64,000 nucleotides of DNA from Chelydra serpentina (lineage: Eukaryota > Chordata > Testudines > Chelydridae), in the NCBI GenBank assembly GCA_037349315.1, contig JBAIAC010000154.1, positions 682,001 to 746,000 of the forward strand, in the 5' to 3' direction. Numbering within the stretch: the first letter of the stretch is position 1; each line of letters starts with the position of its first letter. Below the pieces are notes generated by a model, which did not search any database, had not been told where the DNA came from, and worked only from the letters and a program-made list of their open reading frames with translations. Both the position numbers and the translations under genes were made by a program. Below are positions 38,580 through 49,734 of this stretch, piece by piece.

Positions 38580-40401
38580 GGGATTGACTCCCTGTACACA
38601 AATTTGCAGAGGGAAAATGGAGTGGAGATCTGTTATTTCTCACCTCTATATATTATTTAATTTACTTGTTTGTTTATGTATTTATTTATTTATTTAAAAA
38701 ACATTTTTGCTGTTAACAAACATGTAACCTCTGGAGACACAAATCCACAGTTTGAGAACTGCAACACTAAATAGCTCTGATGGAATCTTCTAGACTGAGC
38801 ACTGAGTCCCATTGGGTAGATAGAAAGATTAACCTAAATAATCTATACAGAAGCCTGCGGAACCCCATAAGATTGGGTCCCTAAGCCATGAACTATTAGA
38901 ACTCATTTACAAAACTTTTCTTAAACATTACATGAATATACTGTCTCATACTATAGAATTAGAATGTATAATCCCTATTCCATGATGAAATATAACGTAT
39001 CTTAATTCAAATGATCTTTAGATAGGTTTTTTTCCACAACAAGCCAATTTAAATTTAAAAAGTCATTGATTTTTATCCACGCTGACAGCGGGGCATGGTG
39101 TGGGGGAAGGGTTGGTCCCCAGCTGGAGCGAGGCAGGGGCCAGAGACAAGAGCAGAGCTGGAGCGAGGCAAAGTGCAGGAGGTCTCACTAGATGATCACG
39201 CTGGTCCCTTCTGACCTTAAAGGCTCTGAGTCCAACAGGGAGAGGGAAGTAAAGGAAAAATTAAAAAAAACCAAACCAAACATTGTAATACGAGGGTGAC
39301 TCCCATCAGCTGATTGGATAGTCCCGCCCCTTTCTTCCTCCACTGGGTGTTTAACGACCTGCTGGGATTTGGGACATTAATTCTCTCATTCCATTGATAA
39401 ACTGACACAATGTGACTGAAATTAAACCAATTCCCAGCCAGGAAAACCTCCCACCCCTGCATTGGCTGGGAATCGAACCCAGGTCAACTGCTTGGAGAGC
39501 AGCTCGGCTCACCACTACACCACCAATGCACCTGGCGAAAGTGCCTCTCCTGTGTGCCACTGATGCTTGACAAATGACTCACCCCCACAGCGCTCAGGAG
39601 CTGGCTGGGGAGGCCGGAGGCAGCCTGTCAGCTGTGAGCAGAGACAGGTCCCCAGAGTGACTGACAGGTGGGGACCTGGGCTCCACATCCCAGCCTGAGG
39701 TGCCTCCAGCCCCATCTCTGCCCTCAGAGAAGGGAAATGAAAATCAATGACCCTAATGGCAAACGTGACCCCCGAAGGAAGGAGACAGCTCCTTTGAACG
39801 CACAGTTTGGGTTGTTCCTGCTACGCACTGAGGGTTTGTTGCTGCTGCTGATTCCAGTCCTTGGGCTCTGCCCGGACAAGGAAGGATTCAGGCTGTCACT
39901 CAAGGGAAGAGGGGAGATGATTTTTTTGACGGCTGCCTCGTCTGAAGGGTGTTTGTCGGTCACCTTCTGATCTAGTGGGTGCTGGGTAGACGCAGGCAGC
40001 CCCCGCTCCTGGGTCTCTCCCGGGGAAATAAAGTTTGTACACAAAATCCCAAAGCTTTTCACCGAAAGGAGGGAAAGGAAATGGCCACAAAATGGCGCCA
40101 GGACGTAAGGAAGGTCACACAACCCCATTCTTAGGGGGAGCCATTGATTTGTGTCAAGGTCCAGAATTGTTGGTCAAGATCTAGTCAAGGTCCAGACTCC
40201 AGAGAAAATAATTCTAAAAAGTAACGATCATGATAATCAGTAAATAAAAAGATTTTGAGGCCCATTCAAAAGCTATTTGTCCCCCTGTCTGCCTCTTTAT
40301 TACCCCACAGTGACTCTGAGAGGGGATTTATCTCCACTTTTTTGTGTTTGAAGCGATGGTTAGTTTTATCCTTGGTAAACTACCAGGCAGAACAAGCCAC
40401 G
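38580..40401. repeat. Segmental duplication C, copy 2 (tRNA-Gly module)
   Basis: Direct copy of 8455-10203 including CR1 3' end (39179-39240) and tRNA-Gly. Differences are point changes, short indels and an extra 40 bases before the Gly gene (ACACAATGTGACTGAAATTA region). After CAAGCCACGT it continues into unrelated DNA containing TAAACATTGTAAATAAAGAT. Confidence 0.85.
39458..39529 (-). tRNA. tRNA-Gly(TCC)
   Basis: Same gene as 9267-9338 but with T arm CTGGG-TTCGATT-CCCAG and D-side CGAGCTGC, closer to the vertebrate consensus. Acceptor GCATTGG / CCAATGC perfect. The complement of AAAA near 39443 provides a terminator. Probably active. Confidence 0.94.
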
Positions 40402-40724
40402 TTATCGATGGTGACATTAGGATTGGCGGACTGTATCACATTATAAAACATTGTAAATAAAGATGTAATCTGAACTTGAGCTTTCTGTTGTCTTCTAGAA
40501 ATGCCCCTGGGATCTCCAGGCTGGTTCATCGGGCGTGGGGGGAATTGACTTCTCAGCTGCTGAGCAGGGAGCCAGGGCTCTTCTCTGGGAATGAGGGTTC
40601 CCAGCCTGACCCAGCTGCTTCATTGCCCCCGGGGGCCCTGCCGGCTGAGACTGTCCCTGAGGCCAGGCAGCGGCTCAGTGAGCTTTCCTGGGGTCGCTGG
40701 CAGGGCAGGAATATCCCACGCTAA

Positions 40725-42560
40725 GGGCCTGAGTTCAGCCATCGGGAAAGGCGGCAGCTTTGCTCCCCCCTTCTAAACAGAGCTCCCAGGCCGTGGTTCT
40801 CAACTAGGGGTCCGGAGCACCTGGGGGGGGGACAGTGAGCAGGTTTCAGGGGGGGGTTTGCCAAAATAAACCAGCCAGCAGGGCCGGCGTTAGACAGTCG
40901 TTGTGGCACGGGTGGGCTGTGGAGTTTTTATACCATGTTGGGCGGGGGCCACAGAAAGAACAAGGCTGGGAACCCGGCTCCAGGGGATCCCGGGGAATAA
41001 AGACTCCGTCCCACTCGGTGCTGCCAACGCTCCTGATTTTGCCTTGTGGCTCATGAGAATTGTTGTTTTCCTTAAAGCCCCAGCTCCTGGAGTCAGGTGG
41101 AGACGTGATGATTTCAACCTTCGCTCTTAAAGACCCAGGACGTTTCTAGCCCTTGTGACCTTGGAAATAGATTCAAAATGTCTCCCCGCTGCGCCCTAAA
41201 GGCTCATCAAGCAGAAGGCAAATAAAAAGATCCCAAATCGATTAATTTTACACAATCTCATGATTTCAAAGCCCATCTCGTGATTTTCGGTGACCCTGAC
41301 TCAGGGTTTTGAACGTTTGGGGTTGGCCGTTTTGCAGCCTGAGAGCCGGGCCCCCTCCTCCCCATCCAGCACCCCCAGACTGTCCTAAAGCATTAACTCT
41401 TTCCTCTCCGTCACGCCGCTGTGACGCAGCTGGGAATCCCCATTCCTAGACGGGCTTTTCCACAGACAGTGAATTCCCCACAGGGCTGAGTCCCCACAGG
41501 GCTGTTCCGGGGGCTCCAGCCCCCCAGCCCAGGACAGACGGGGCAGTAACCGCACCTCACCCCTTTGTGACTCCCAGGGGCCCTGCAGGGACAGCAGCTC
41601 CATGCTGGGCTCTAGGGCCCCCAAAGCACCTGGGGGGAGGGGGCGGTTCAACTCCCATGTCAGGGGGCTCCTGCTGCCTGGAGGTGACCAGATTCTCGCA
41701 GCCCCCCCCCTCACACTGACTCCCCCATGGACCCTCCCCCTCACAGCCCCTCCCCCTCACACTGACACCCCCATGGACCCTCCCCCTCACAGCCCCTCCC
41801 CCTCACACTGACACCCCCATGGACCCTCCCCCTCACAGCCCCTCCCCCTCACACTGACTCCCCCATGGACCCTCCCCCTCACAGCCCCTCCCCCTCACAC
41901 TGACACCCCCATGGACCCTCCCCCTCACAGCCCCTCCCCCTCACACTGACACCCCCATGGACCCTCCCCCTCACAGCCCCTCCCCCTCACACTGACTCCC
42001 CCATGGACCCTCCCCCTCACAGCCCCTCCCCTCACACTGACACCCCCATGGACCCTCCCCCTCACAGCCCCTCCCTTCACACTGAAATCCTCATGGACCC
42101 TCCCCTTCACAGCCCCTCCCCTCACAGAGACACCCCCATGGACCCTCCCCATCACAGCCCCTCCCCCTCACACTGACTCCCCCATGGACCCACCCCCTCA
42201 CAGCCCCTCCCCTCACAGAGACACCCCCATGGACCCTCCCCCTCACAACCCCTCCCCCTCACACTGACACCCCCATGGACCCTCCCCCTCACAGCCCCTC
42301 CCCCTCACACTGACACCCCCATGGACCCTCCCCCTCACAGCCCCTCCCCCTCACACTGACACCCCCATGGACCCACCCCCTCACACTGACACCCCCATGG
42401 ACCCTCCCCCTCACAGCCCCTCCCTTCATACACGGAGGGACTTGTTCGCTGGGCTCTGACATTACAAAGCCAGGGGGGAGGTTTCTGAGGATTTACTCCC
42501 TGAGCCCCTCCCCCTCTCACCGCTCCCCTGAGTGCAGAGGGGCTGGGCTCAGGCAGCCAG
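40725..42560. repeat. Segmental duplication F, copy 1
   Basis: Inverse of 62640-64000. It includes a hAT-like motif near 40793, an AT-richer stretch with TTTTACACAATCTCATGATT (about 41250), and the C-rich minisatellite. No protein gene is supported. Confidence 0.85.
41705..42430. repeat. C-rich minisatellite, unit about 46 bp
   Basis: About sixteen units of the same family as 25020-25910 (CACTGACACCCCCATGGACC). It is followed by the same flank and then by initiator Met, Tyr and Val loci. Confidence 0.93.
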
Positions 42561-42949
42561 TTTCACCCAGGGATTTCCCAGCCCAGGCCCCCGAGTCTCC
42601 TCTGCCCGGATCTACCAGTGACACTGCGCGTGGGCGGCGGCTACAAGGGGCTCGGGGAGGCTGAACCTCCCCAAACGGGGCAAGAAATGCTGGTGGGACG
42701 CACCCCCCTTGGAGGGGGGCTGGGCCACTGCCTTGGGACAGACCCTCCCGAGGAGTGGGGGAGCCACCGGCACTCAGACCTCACGCACAGGCCTGGCTCT
42801 CGCCTTCAGCCCAGGCAGCCAGAGGGGCCGGGGAGCTCCCTGGCAGTCCGACCCCTCAGCCGCCTCCTGCCTCACGGCCTCGGCTCCTGGCGCTCTGCTG
42901 GTCGCCCCCTCGCTTGCAGGCCCAGAGCAAAAAGAAACAAGCACCTGCC

Positions 42950-43021
42950 TAGCAGAGGATGGTTTCGATCCATCGACCTCTGGGTTATGGGCCCAGCACG
43001 CTGCCGCTGCGCCACTCTGCT
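42950..43021 (-). tRNA. Initiator tRNA-Met(CAT)
   Basis: Identical in all essentials to 10452-10523: acceptor AGCAGAG / CTCTGCT, anticodon arm CTGGG-CCCATAA-CCCAG, T arm GATGG-ATCGAAA-CCATC. AAAAA at 42929-42933 gives the minus-strand terminator. Likely functional. Confidence 0.95.
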
Positions 43022-43215
43022 GGGTCTCTGCCTCCAGCACCCAGCCTCCAGCATCCACACTAGCGCCTTGCGAGCGCTGGCGCTGGCCAGCAGAGATCTC
43101 AGCCACAATGCCCCAGATGGGCAAACGCTGTGGGCTCCTGAAGCCTCTGCCCCCCTATGGATCTGGGCTTTTGTTCTTTCCTTGCTCTTTCTCAGCAGGG
43201 GAAGGAAAGAAGCTC

Positions 43216-43306
43216 CCCTTCAAGCTGGAGTCACAAGGGCGAGGTAAGGATGACTTCCTGGGAGCCGGCTCCAGTTCTTTGCTCTACCAGCCGACCCACC
43301 GAAGAG
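43216..43306 (-). pseudogene. Intron-containing tRNA-Tyr relic, anticodon GGA
   Basis: Third copy of the Tyr relic with the same extra bases after the anticodon and the same GGA. The acceptor is further weakened (CTTGAAGGGG). Confidence 0.68.
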
Positions 43307-43406
43307 CTGCCACCACTTTCTCCAGGGTCGCCCAGTGGTGTGTGCCAGGGCGAGTGCCAGCCAAGCGGATGGAATTAGAAGGGAAGGGGCAGAGTCCTGT
43401 GACAGA

Positions 43407-43479
43407 GTTTCTGTGGTGTTGTGGTTATCACATTTGCCTAACACGCAAAAGGCCCCTGGTTCGACACCAGGCAGAAATA
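43407..43479 (+). tRNA. tRNA-Val(AAC)
   Basis: As 26897-26969, but with a G-T pair at 1-72 (GTTTCTG / CAGAAAT), TGGTGTTGTGG in the A box and TTCGACA in the T loop. Anticodon AAC. Only TTT follows within 25 bases. Plausibly functional. Confidence 0.83.
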
Positions 43480-43650
43480 CGATGGCTTCCCTTTCCCTAG
43501 CTGTCCAACAAGGCACTTCTCAATCTGCCCCTGGCCTGTCCCTGGGATAACCCCAACCCCTGCAGGACAGAGGGTGGTGAAATGAGCTGAGAAAGCGCCT
43601 TGGCATCAGCCAGGGAAAACTGCAGGATCTCGGCCAGTCACCTCTTGGAG

Positions 43651-44259
43651 CCTTGTGGCTTGGCCTCCTCTGCCCTTGGAGGTTGGCCTACAGAGCCCAG
43701 CTCTTCCCACTTGCCAAAGGAGGAAGTGAGGTGGGAATGGGGCAAAAGAGGAAGGTCGTGCTGAGGAAGGCAGGGCAGAAGCTAAGCGGCTCAGTGGGGT
43801 TAGTCGAGCGCCACCGTTCGTTCTGCCAAGGCCTGGGGAGGTGCTGTTGGCTGCTGGGAGGTAGAATCCTGTGCCTGCCCCTCGGCTTCCCAGGGGTGGC
43901 TACTTGCAGCCCAGGAGAAGCAGCGGGGTTCTGGGTGGGAGGAAAAGTAGCCGTGGGGAGTCCCAGTGGGCTCCTTTCTGGCAAGATGTTTTTCTGTGTC
44001 AGGCTTGGGAGTTGCCTGTGAGCCGTGGGTGGACTTGTTCCAGTGGGAACCGCTGCTCCTGTCTCCCCGACCTGGGGGCACCAGTGACAGCTTGGGAGGG
44101 GGCAGGTGCTGGCTTGAGTGACTGGGATCCAGGCAGCCCCAGCCTGCTCCTCCGGGGCCAAGGCCACTGCTTGTCTCCTGCCTTGTGACATCAGGATTTC
44201 AATCTCCCCAGCATGAGCTGTGGCACGTGTATTAACCCTTCTTGGGGGGCCTGGTCGCT
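43651..44259. other. GC-rich stretch without recognised gene
   Basis: Not duplicated elsewhere in the window. A 167-codon frame on the minus strand (43688-44191) is Pro/Ser-rich without domains or splice context, and I do not call it. The stretch ends next to a Phe-like relic. Confidence 0.5.
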
Positions 44260-44332
44260 GCCCAAGTAGCTCAGTGGGGAGTGGATGAGATTGAAGATCT
44301 GAAGGTTCCTGGCTGGATGCCAGGCTCTAGCT
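44260..44332 (+). pseudogene. tRNA-Phe(GAA) pseudogene
   Basis: GTAGCTCAGTGGGGAG and the loop TTGAAGA (GAA) match tRNA-Phe. The B box is broken (GGCTGGATGCC) and three acceptor pairs fail. Related to 23523 and 57065 by sequence, but with different flanks. Confidence 0.7.
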
Positions 44333-45200
44333 CACCCCTTCCCCCTGGGCATGTCGTGCTGGGCTTTCTCCTGGGTGTGCAGTTGTGCCCTGAACTCACG
44401 AGTTTCCCTCATTTCAGAGGCAACACGTGCAGAGGGCGGGATGTGGGGCCATGTGCCCCACCTGGGTTAGCATCCCTGCTACAGCATGGGGTGCAGAGTT
44501 GCCCGCAGGGGACGCAGGGACATGCCGGCCACTTCTGGGAGCGGCGCGGCATGGAAGGAGGGAGGCAGAGTGGGCAGGGAGCCACCTTAGCGCTGCTGGG
44601 ACGTCTCTGCACACCCATTGGGGGGAGGGGAATTAACTATGTTGACCCCTGGGCAGCAGAAACTGTCTCTGAAACTCTAAGTCCTGGTATTAAGGGCCTG
44701 GCTACTGAAGGAACAGCACAGCAGTGACAATGTGCAGGCGCGGCTAAACCATTTAATAAAACACAAGTAAAAATGAATAAACTAATTTCAGGATATGAAG
44801 ACAAGGAAAAAACAATTTTGTAAAGAAATTATTTGTCCTGCTTAGCAGAGTTATATAGAAACTGCCATAACAATTCACGAGAGAACATTAAAAAACAAGA
44901 GAGAGAATTTGCATAACCTTATTAGTAATAAACATCTAATGGGCATTTCCCTCAGAGTATAATATAACAATAGCGAAGTGGCAATGTGTCCAATTGTTCA
45001 AACAAATTCCCTGTTGGGACCAGTCCCAATCTGGGGTCAGTGACTCTGCATCCGAACTGAGGTACATGTTATTCAAAACAGTCTGTTCCCTGGCCAGTTA
45101 CCCCTATTGAATACAGACACAGCCATATTCGATGCATTGGTTACTGTCCATTCAGCAGGTTATTTCCTACTTCTTCATAATCACTGAAGATGCTCTAAGC
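44333..45200. other. No gene recognised; AT-rich second half
   Basis: To about 44730 GC-rich without features. From 44737 to 45200 AT-rich, with AATAAAACACAAGTAAAAAT and several TTATATAG-like motifs; it may be an old retroelement 3' end but I cannot assign it. Confidence 0.4.
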
Positions 45201-45264
45201 GGATGGGAGAGAGCTGTCCCGTCCGTGTAGTTAACCCACCTCCCCGAGGTCCACCTCATCTATA

Positions 45265-45660
45265 CTGTGATAACAGCCCTGCAGCCCGGCTGGCCTGGAT
45301 CGTCTGACTTGGACGTCTCGGTCTCAGGTTGTGGGGCTAAAAGCTGCAGTGTGGACATTGGGCTCAGGCTGGAGCCCGGCCTCGGAGACCCTCCCCCCTC
45401 GTGGGATCTCAGAGGCTGGGCTCAAGCCCAAGCGTCTACACTGTAATTTTATAGCCCTGCAGCACAAGCCCCACAAGCCTGGATCAGCTGACCCAGGTTT
45501 GAGAACAGTGACTTGGGTGTGTTAATGGCAGTGTAGACGTAACGCTAGGCTATGTCCACACTGCAATGAACACCCAGGGCTGTCCCGTGCCAGCTCAGGC
45601 TCCCAGGGCTCGGCTGTGGGGTGGTAAATTTGCAGTGTAGACATCTCGGCTCAGGCTCAG
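45265..45660. mobile_element. MITE-like repeats with CAGTGTAGAC ends
   Basis: GCAGTGTGGACATTGGGCTC, GTCTACACTGTAATTT, GGCAGTGTAGACGTAACG, TATGTCCACACTGCAATGAA and TTGCAGTGTAGACATCTCGG occur within 400 bp in opposing orientations. This looks like two or more nested MITEs, possibly hAT-type. Confidence 0.55.
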
Positions 45661-46204
45661 TGCCGGGCTCTGCAACCCCACGAGGTTGGGAGGGAGTTTA
45701 GCAAGCGACAAAGGGAAATCGGCCATGGAGTATTACCCTGGGCTCACTGGCAGTTCCCCATTGGTCTGTGTACTTCTCTGGCTGGTGTGTTTCTGTCAGT
45801 CATGGCACACAAGAAGGACGTCATTGCGAGAGGCCCAGGAGAGCCAGATGAATTCTTGCCGGCCTCACTCAGCCCTGTGAAGTATTATCCTGGACTCAGC
45901 TCTCCATTGGTCTGTCTGCTTTGGGGCAGGGACCATAACACGTCCTGCTGCATTCGTTATTTCAAAGGGCGGTTTAGGATTTTCAGTCTCAGACATGGTG
46001 CACAAAGCAGGACTCAGCCCTCGGCATAAACTAAATGAGCCGCCCACAGATTCTGGCAGCCACAAGGAGCCATTTGGTGTGAGAGTCAGACCTGCCCCTG
46101 TCCCAGAGGGAGGGGTAATCTGGGAGGGGCCTGGAACACGGACCTATCAGCTCTTCACTCCCAAACTCTCAGTAACTCTATTATCAGTGCCTGGGAGTGT
46201 AATT

Positions 46205-46296
46205 TAAACCATAAAAACAGCCACACTGGGCTAGACCAAAGGCCCATCTAGCTCTGTATCTTCTCTGCTGACAGTAGCCAATACCAGGTGCCCCAA
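46205..46296 (-). mobile_element. CR1/L2-type LINE 3' tail beside tRNA-Thr
   Basis: Minus-strand counterpart of the tail at 7017-7100 and 56515-56600: GGGCACCTGGTATTGGCTAC followed by GAGCTAGATGGGCCTTTGG. Confidence 0.78.
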
Positions 46297-46309
46297 AAGC
46301 CACTCAACA

Positions 46310-46383
46310 AGGCACCACTGAGAGTTGAACCCAGGATCTCCTGTTTACAAGGCAGGGGTTTTAACCAGCTAAGCCATGGTGCC
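46310..46383 (-). tRNA. tRNA-Thr(TGT)
   Basis: Acceptor GGCACCA / TGGTGCC perfect. D arm TGGCTTAGCTGGTTAAAA. Anticodon arm CCTGC-CTTGTAA-ACAGG with one mismatch next to the loop (C/A). T arm CTGGG-TTCAACT-CTCAG with one wobble. TTTT terminator from AAAA at 46295-46298. Probably usable. Confidence 0.8.
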
Positions 46384-46679
46384 CAACTCTTGCTGACGTA
46401 GCGTATCTGCCCACACCTGACTCTCTGCCAACCCCACCGGGGCCTGACAAATTTTTCTTGTGTTTGGATTGTGCAAAGCAGAGGAGCAGGTGAAGTTTTA
46501 CTCCCACGGTGTGTGATTCTTTGCACAGGTCTAGGGTACAGAATTAGGTGGGTATAACTACATTACTCAGGGGTTAAAAATGTACACCCCCCTCCCCACC
46601 CGAGCAATACAGTCATATCAGGCTAACCCCGGTGTAGATAGCCTAGGAGTCAGACGTGCTACTTCTCACTTCCAGGACG

Positions 46680-47390
46680 CAGCAAGGTTCGCAGTGCCAG
46701 GATAGGCAGGAAACCTGCCTTAGCCCCCCGCTGTGCCACTGACCAGGAGCCGCCCGAGGTAACCCCACACCCCAACCGTGTGCCCGAATCCCCTGCCCCA
46801 GACTTGAGCCCCCCCCAAACCAGGAGCCCTTTCCTGCACCCCAAGACCCTCATACCTGGCCCCACACCAGAGCCTGCACTCCCAGCCCAGAGCCCTGACC
46901 CCCTTTGCACCCCAACCCCCTGACCCAGCCCAGAGCCTCCCCAAACTGGGAGCCCCTCCTGCACCCTAAACCCCTCATCCCTGGCCCCACCCCAGAGACT
47001 GAACCCCCCCAGCCGAGAGCCCTGACCCCCTCCCACACCCCAACCCCCTGCCAGAGCCTAGAGCCCCCCTCACACCATGAACCCCTCATTCTCTGCCCCA
47101 CCCTGCAGCCTTCACGCTGCACCCCAACCCCCTACCCCAGCCTAGAGCCCCCCTCACACCCTGAACCCCTCATTCGCTGCCCCACCCTGCAGCCTTCACC
47201 CTGCACCCCAACCCCCTACCCCAGCCTAGAGCCCCCCTCACACCCTGAACCCCTCATTCTCTGCCCCACCCTGCAGCCTTCACCCTGCACCTCAACCCTC
47301 TGCCCCAGCCTAGAGCCCCCCTCACACCCTGAACCCTTCATTCCTTGCCCCACCCTGCAGCCTTCACCCCTGCACCCCAACCCCAGAGAT
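46680..47390. repeat. C-rich minisatellite, inverse of 6236-6830
   Basis: Units with TCATTCTCTGCCCCACCCTG and CAGCCTTCACCCTGCACCCC at about 84 bp. The degenerate start (46740-46900) matches the end of the 6-kb array inversely. Confidence 0.88.
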
Positions 47391-47670
47391 ATGCTGGGAA
47401 GAGCTGGGGATATGACGGGAAAGGGTCTGTCTGAATTATCAAGGCAGGAAATGGACAACAATCTCCAGCAACGTCATTCACCACAAACACACTCTCATCA
47501 TGCTCCAGACAGCAGGGAAATGAGCAGGAATTCTTGCTGTTCAGCCATGGACACACTTACACAATGGCACGACAGTGAGTGTGTTGTGGAAGCTGGTCGG
47601 AGGAAACAATAGGAAACGATCACTCAGTGAGAACAGAACTAGAGTGTAATGAGAAAACTACATTAAGCTA

Positions 47671-47752
47671 GTAGTTGTGGCCGAGTGGTTAAGGTGATGG
47701 ACTAGAAATCCATTGGGGTTTCCCTGCACAGGTTTGAATCCTGTCAACTACG
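47671..47752 (+). tRNA. tRNA-Ser(AGA)
   Basis: Acceptor GTAGTTG / CAACTAC perfect, discriminator G, anticodon arm ATGGA-CTAGAAA-TCCAT, variable arm TGGGGTTTCCCTGCA, B box GGTTTGAATCC. The best-preserved Ser gene here. The shared 270-bp upstream flank (47400-47670) includes GGCAGGAAATGGACAACAAT. Confidence 0.92.
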
Positions 47753-47836
47753 GAGGAACTTGTGGTTCTTTAGTTTCAGTGCCTGAGCATCCCTTGTGTC
47801 AAGGGGAGCTGGGTCTTGTCTCACTCTCAGGCTGTG

Positions 47837-47955
47837 CCCATTAGAACATCTAATCTGACCCCCTGCATCTTACAGGCCTCCTGTGAACCACAATAGGCAA
47901 ACACATTCCAGAAAGGCCTTGCTAGGTATAGGACTTTGCCTTTGGCTCTGGTCAA
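47837..47955 (-). mobile_element. CR1 LINE 3' fragment
   Basis: TTAGAACATCTAATCTGACC and CAAACACATTCCAGAAAGGC match the fuller minus-strand CR1 at 50736-51070. Confidence 0.75.
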
Positions 47956-48249
47956 ACTCGTTTCCTTTGAATGGGCCCAGCTTGCCGAATGAGCCAGATC
48001 GCTCTGTATCACTGCCCTCTCCTCGTCAGTAATTACCACTCTGCCGGTATTTTGTCACACACCAATCTTATCAGCAGTGATTGGATGTTATCTCCCAATT
48101 CATGGATACAAATTATTTTAAAAAATTAGTCCTTGAGAGCGTCTTCAGACCCTTAGTCCCCAGGACCTGCTCCCACAGCACTGTGAGAAAAGGCCATCCA
48201 GCCCCGCTGGTACATAGGGGATAAGCACAGAACAAACACGCCTTTAGGA

Positions 48250-49615
48250 GCTGTGTTGTCCATGGACAACATGTGGGGGTCAGCAGCTTACAAATGCACG
48301 ACAGACCTGTAGCATATGTAAGCAGAGTCAGGATGAGCTCTACCCTGACATCTGGTGGTGAGTTGTGGAAAGGGATGTCAGGGGCTAATCTTGTTTGCAT
48401 GGACACACCCACCCTGCAAAGCATGATGGACCGCTTGCCCAAATGGTCACCTTGACTGCTGTGGGAGCCCCAGTTTCTCTGTTATTGGGGCAGGAAGACT
48501 AAAGTGTTGTTACCCTGATTATGTGAATCAAGGACAGTGGGCTTTTGTTATGAGGAAGGGACTCGCCCTTAGCTAAGCAGCACTTGCTAGGCGAGGGACA
48601 TGGATTCCAAAACCCAGTGAATTGAGAGAGGTTGGGGACAGGTATTTGTATCTGGTGGCATGGGCCTCTTCTGAGGGTCCTAAATGTCAATTGCACCTCC
48701 TTCTCTCTCTCCACTGTGGAATATCAGAGCTAATTTTGAGTTCCTTAGAAGTCTATTCACAGGCTGCTGAGTTGGAATTACTCTGGACTAAGTGTGCAAA
48801 TGAGCACGAAGGCTCCCCTAACTACAAGCTGAAATTGTTATGAGCTGAAATCACTGAGCACTGTGTTAAGTAGTGGGGGAGCCAGAAGATCTATTGCTGA
48901 GCGACTGGTGGAGCGGAGCTGCTGGCGGAGCGGGACAGCTGGCGGGACAGCCGGAGCGGCTTGCAGGACGGAGCGGAGCTGCTGGCGGAGCGGAGCAGTT
49001 GGCGGGACAGCCGGAGCGGCTTGCAGGACGGCTGACGGAGCGGAGCTGCTGGCGGAGCGGCTTGCGGGATGGCTGAACGGAGCAGAGCAGAGCCGAGCGA
49101 AAGCACCATGAAGGGATGGGGCAGTCAGCTTCGAGCCACGTAAGGTGCCCCTTACCTCTCCCCTCCCCATTTCTACCCAGACTGGAGGGGGTGTAACACT
49201 CTGCAGATGGACTTTTGAACTCTGGGTCTGGACTTTTGGGTTGTTGGACTTTTGGGACTTTGGGTGATTTTTGGGGTTGATGGACTCAAGAACCAAAGGG
49301 AAAGGACATGGCCAATTTGCTGGGGTGGGTCATTGCTCACAGTTTGGTTTACAAATCCTAGATGTGGTGTTTCCCCAGCAAAAGGCCGCATTGTTTCTCT
49401 CTGTCATTAAAAGGTTTTTCTACACTCAGACTCTGTGCTTGCGAGAGGGGAAGTACTGCCTCTTAGAGGCGCCCAGGGGGGGTGATATATATTTGTCCCA
49501 GGTCACTGGGTGGGGGCTCGAGCCGGTTTTTGCATTGTGTTATTGGAATGGAACCCCTAGATACGGAACCCGGCCCTTGTTGCTGCCGACTCTGACTGGC
49601 AGAAGGGTTACACAT
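48250..49615 (+). mobile_element. Probable LTR-retrotransposon terminal sequence
   Basis: The end TCTGACTGGCAGAAGGGTTACA, a CATTAAAAGGTTTTTCTACA stretch, and the TTTTGGACTTTGGG-rich middle resemble a long LTR with its transcribed part. The 5' limit is not clear, and I see no coding domain. Includes the GC-rich tandem repeat at 48900-49085. Confidence 0.4.
48900..49085. repeat. Tandem repeat, unit about 60 bp (GGAGCGGAGCTGCTGGCGG)
   Basis: Three imperfect units built from GGAGCGGAGCTGCTGGCGGA, GGACAGCCGGAGCGGCTTGC and AGGACGG. CpG-rich. Frames over it encode only compositional repeats. Confidence 0.85.
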
Positions 49616-49616
49616 A

Positions 49617-49715
49617 GACAGGTCCCAACATGCTAGGGCCTGGCTTATACAGGAGGTGCGACTGGATGCACATAATGGTCCTTTCTTACCTTAACATCTG
49701 TCAATCTCTACAACT
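49617..49715 (+). mobile_element. CR1-like LINE 3' end
   Basis: GCTAGGGCCTGGCTTATACA, GGTGCGACTGGATGCACATAA and TGGTCCTTTCTTACCTTAAC resemble a diverged CR1 terminus. A second copy is at 58180-58265. Confidence 0.55.
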
Positions 49716-49734
49716 AATGCAGAGAAGCAGCAAA

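Larger units (their letters stand above)
42427..43650. repeat. Segmental duplication E, copy 2 (initiator Met-Tyr-Val module)
   Basis: Direct copy of 25911-27120. It lacks the 22-base duplication in the Met flank (CAGCACCCAGCCTCCAGCAT occurs once). After about 43650 the sequence is unique in the window. Confidence 0.88.
45780..46520. repeat. Segmental duplication G, copy 1 (Thr flank)
   Basis: Inverse of 56290-57010; the left part also matches 23630-23860. The shared core includes ACACAAGAAGGACGTCATTG and GCAGGGACCATAACACGTCC. In the 56 kb copy a Phe-like tRNA follows the core; here no Phe is adjacent. Confidence 0.8.

Noticed and set aside
43688..44191. 167-codon frame on the minus strand as a gene
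   Set aside because: Pro/Ser-rich composition in GC-rich DNA, no domain, no splice or promoter evidence.
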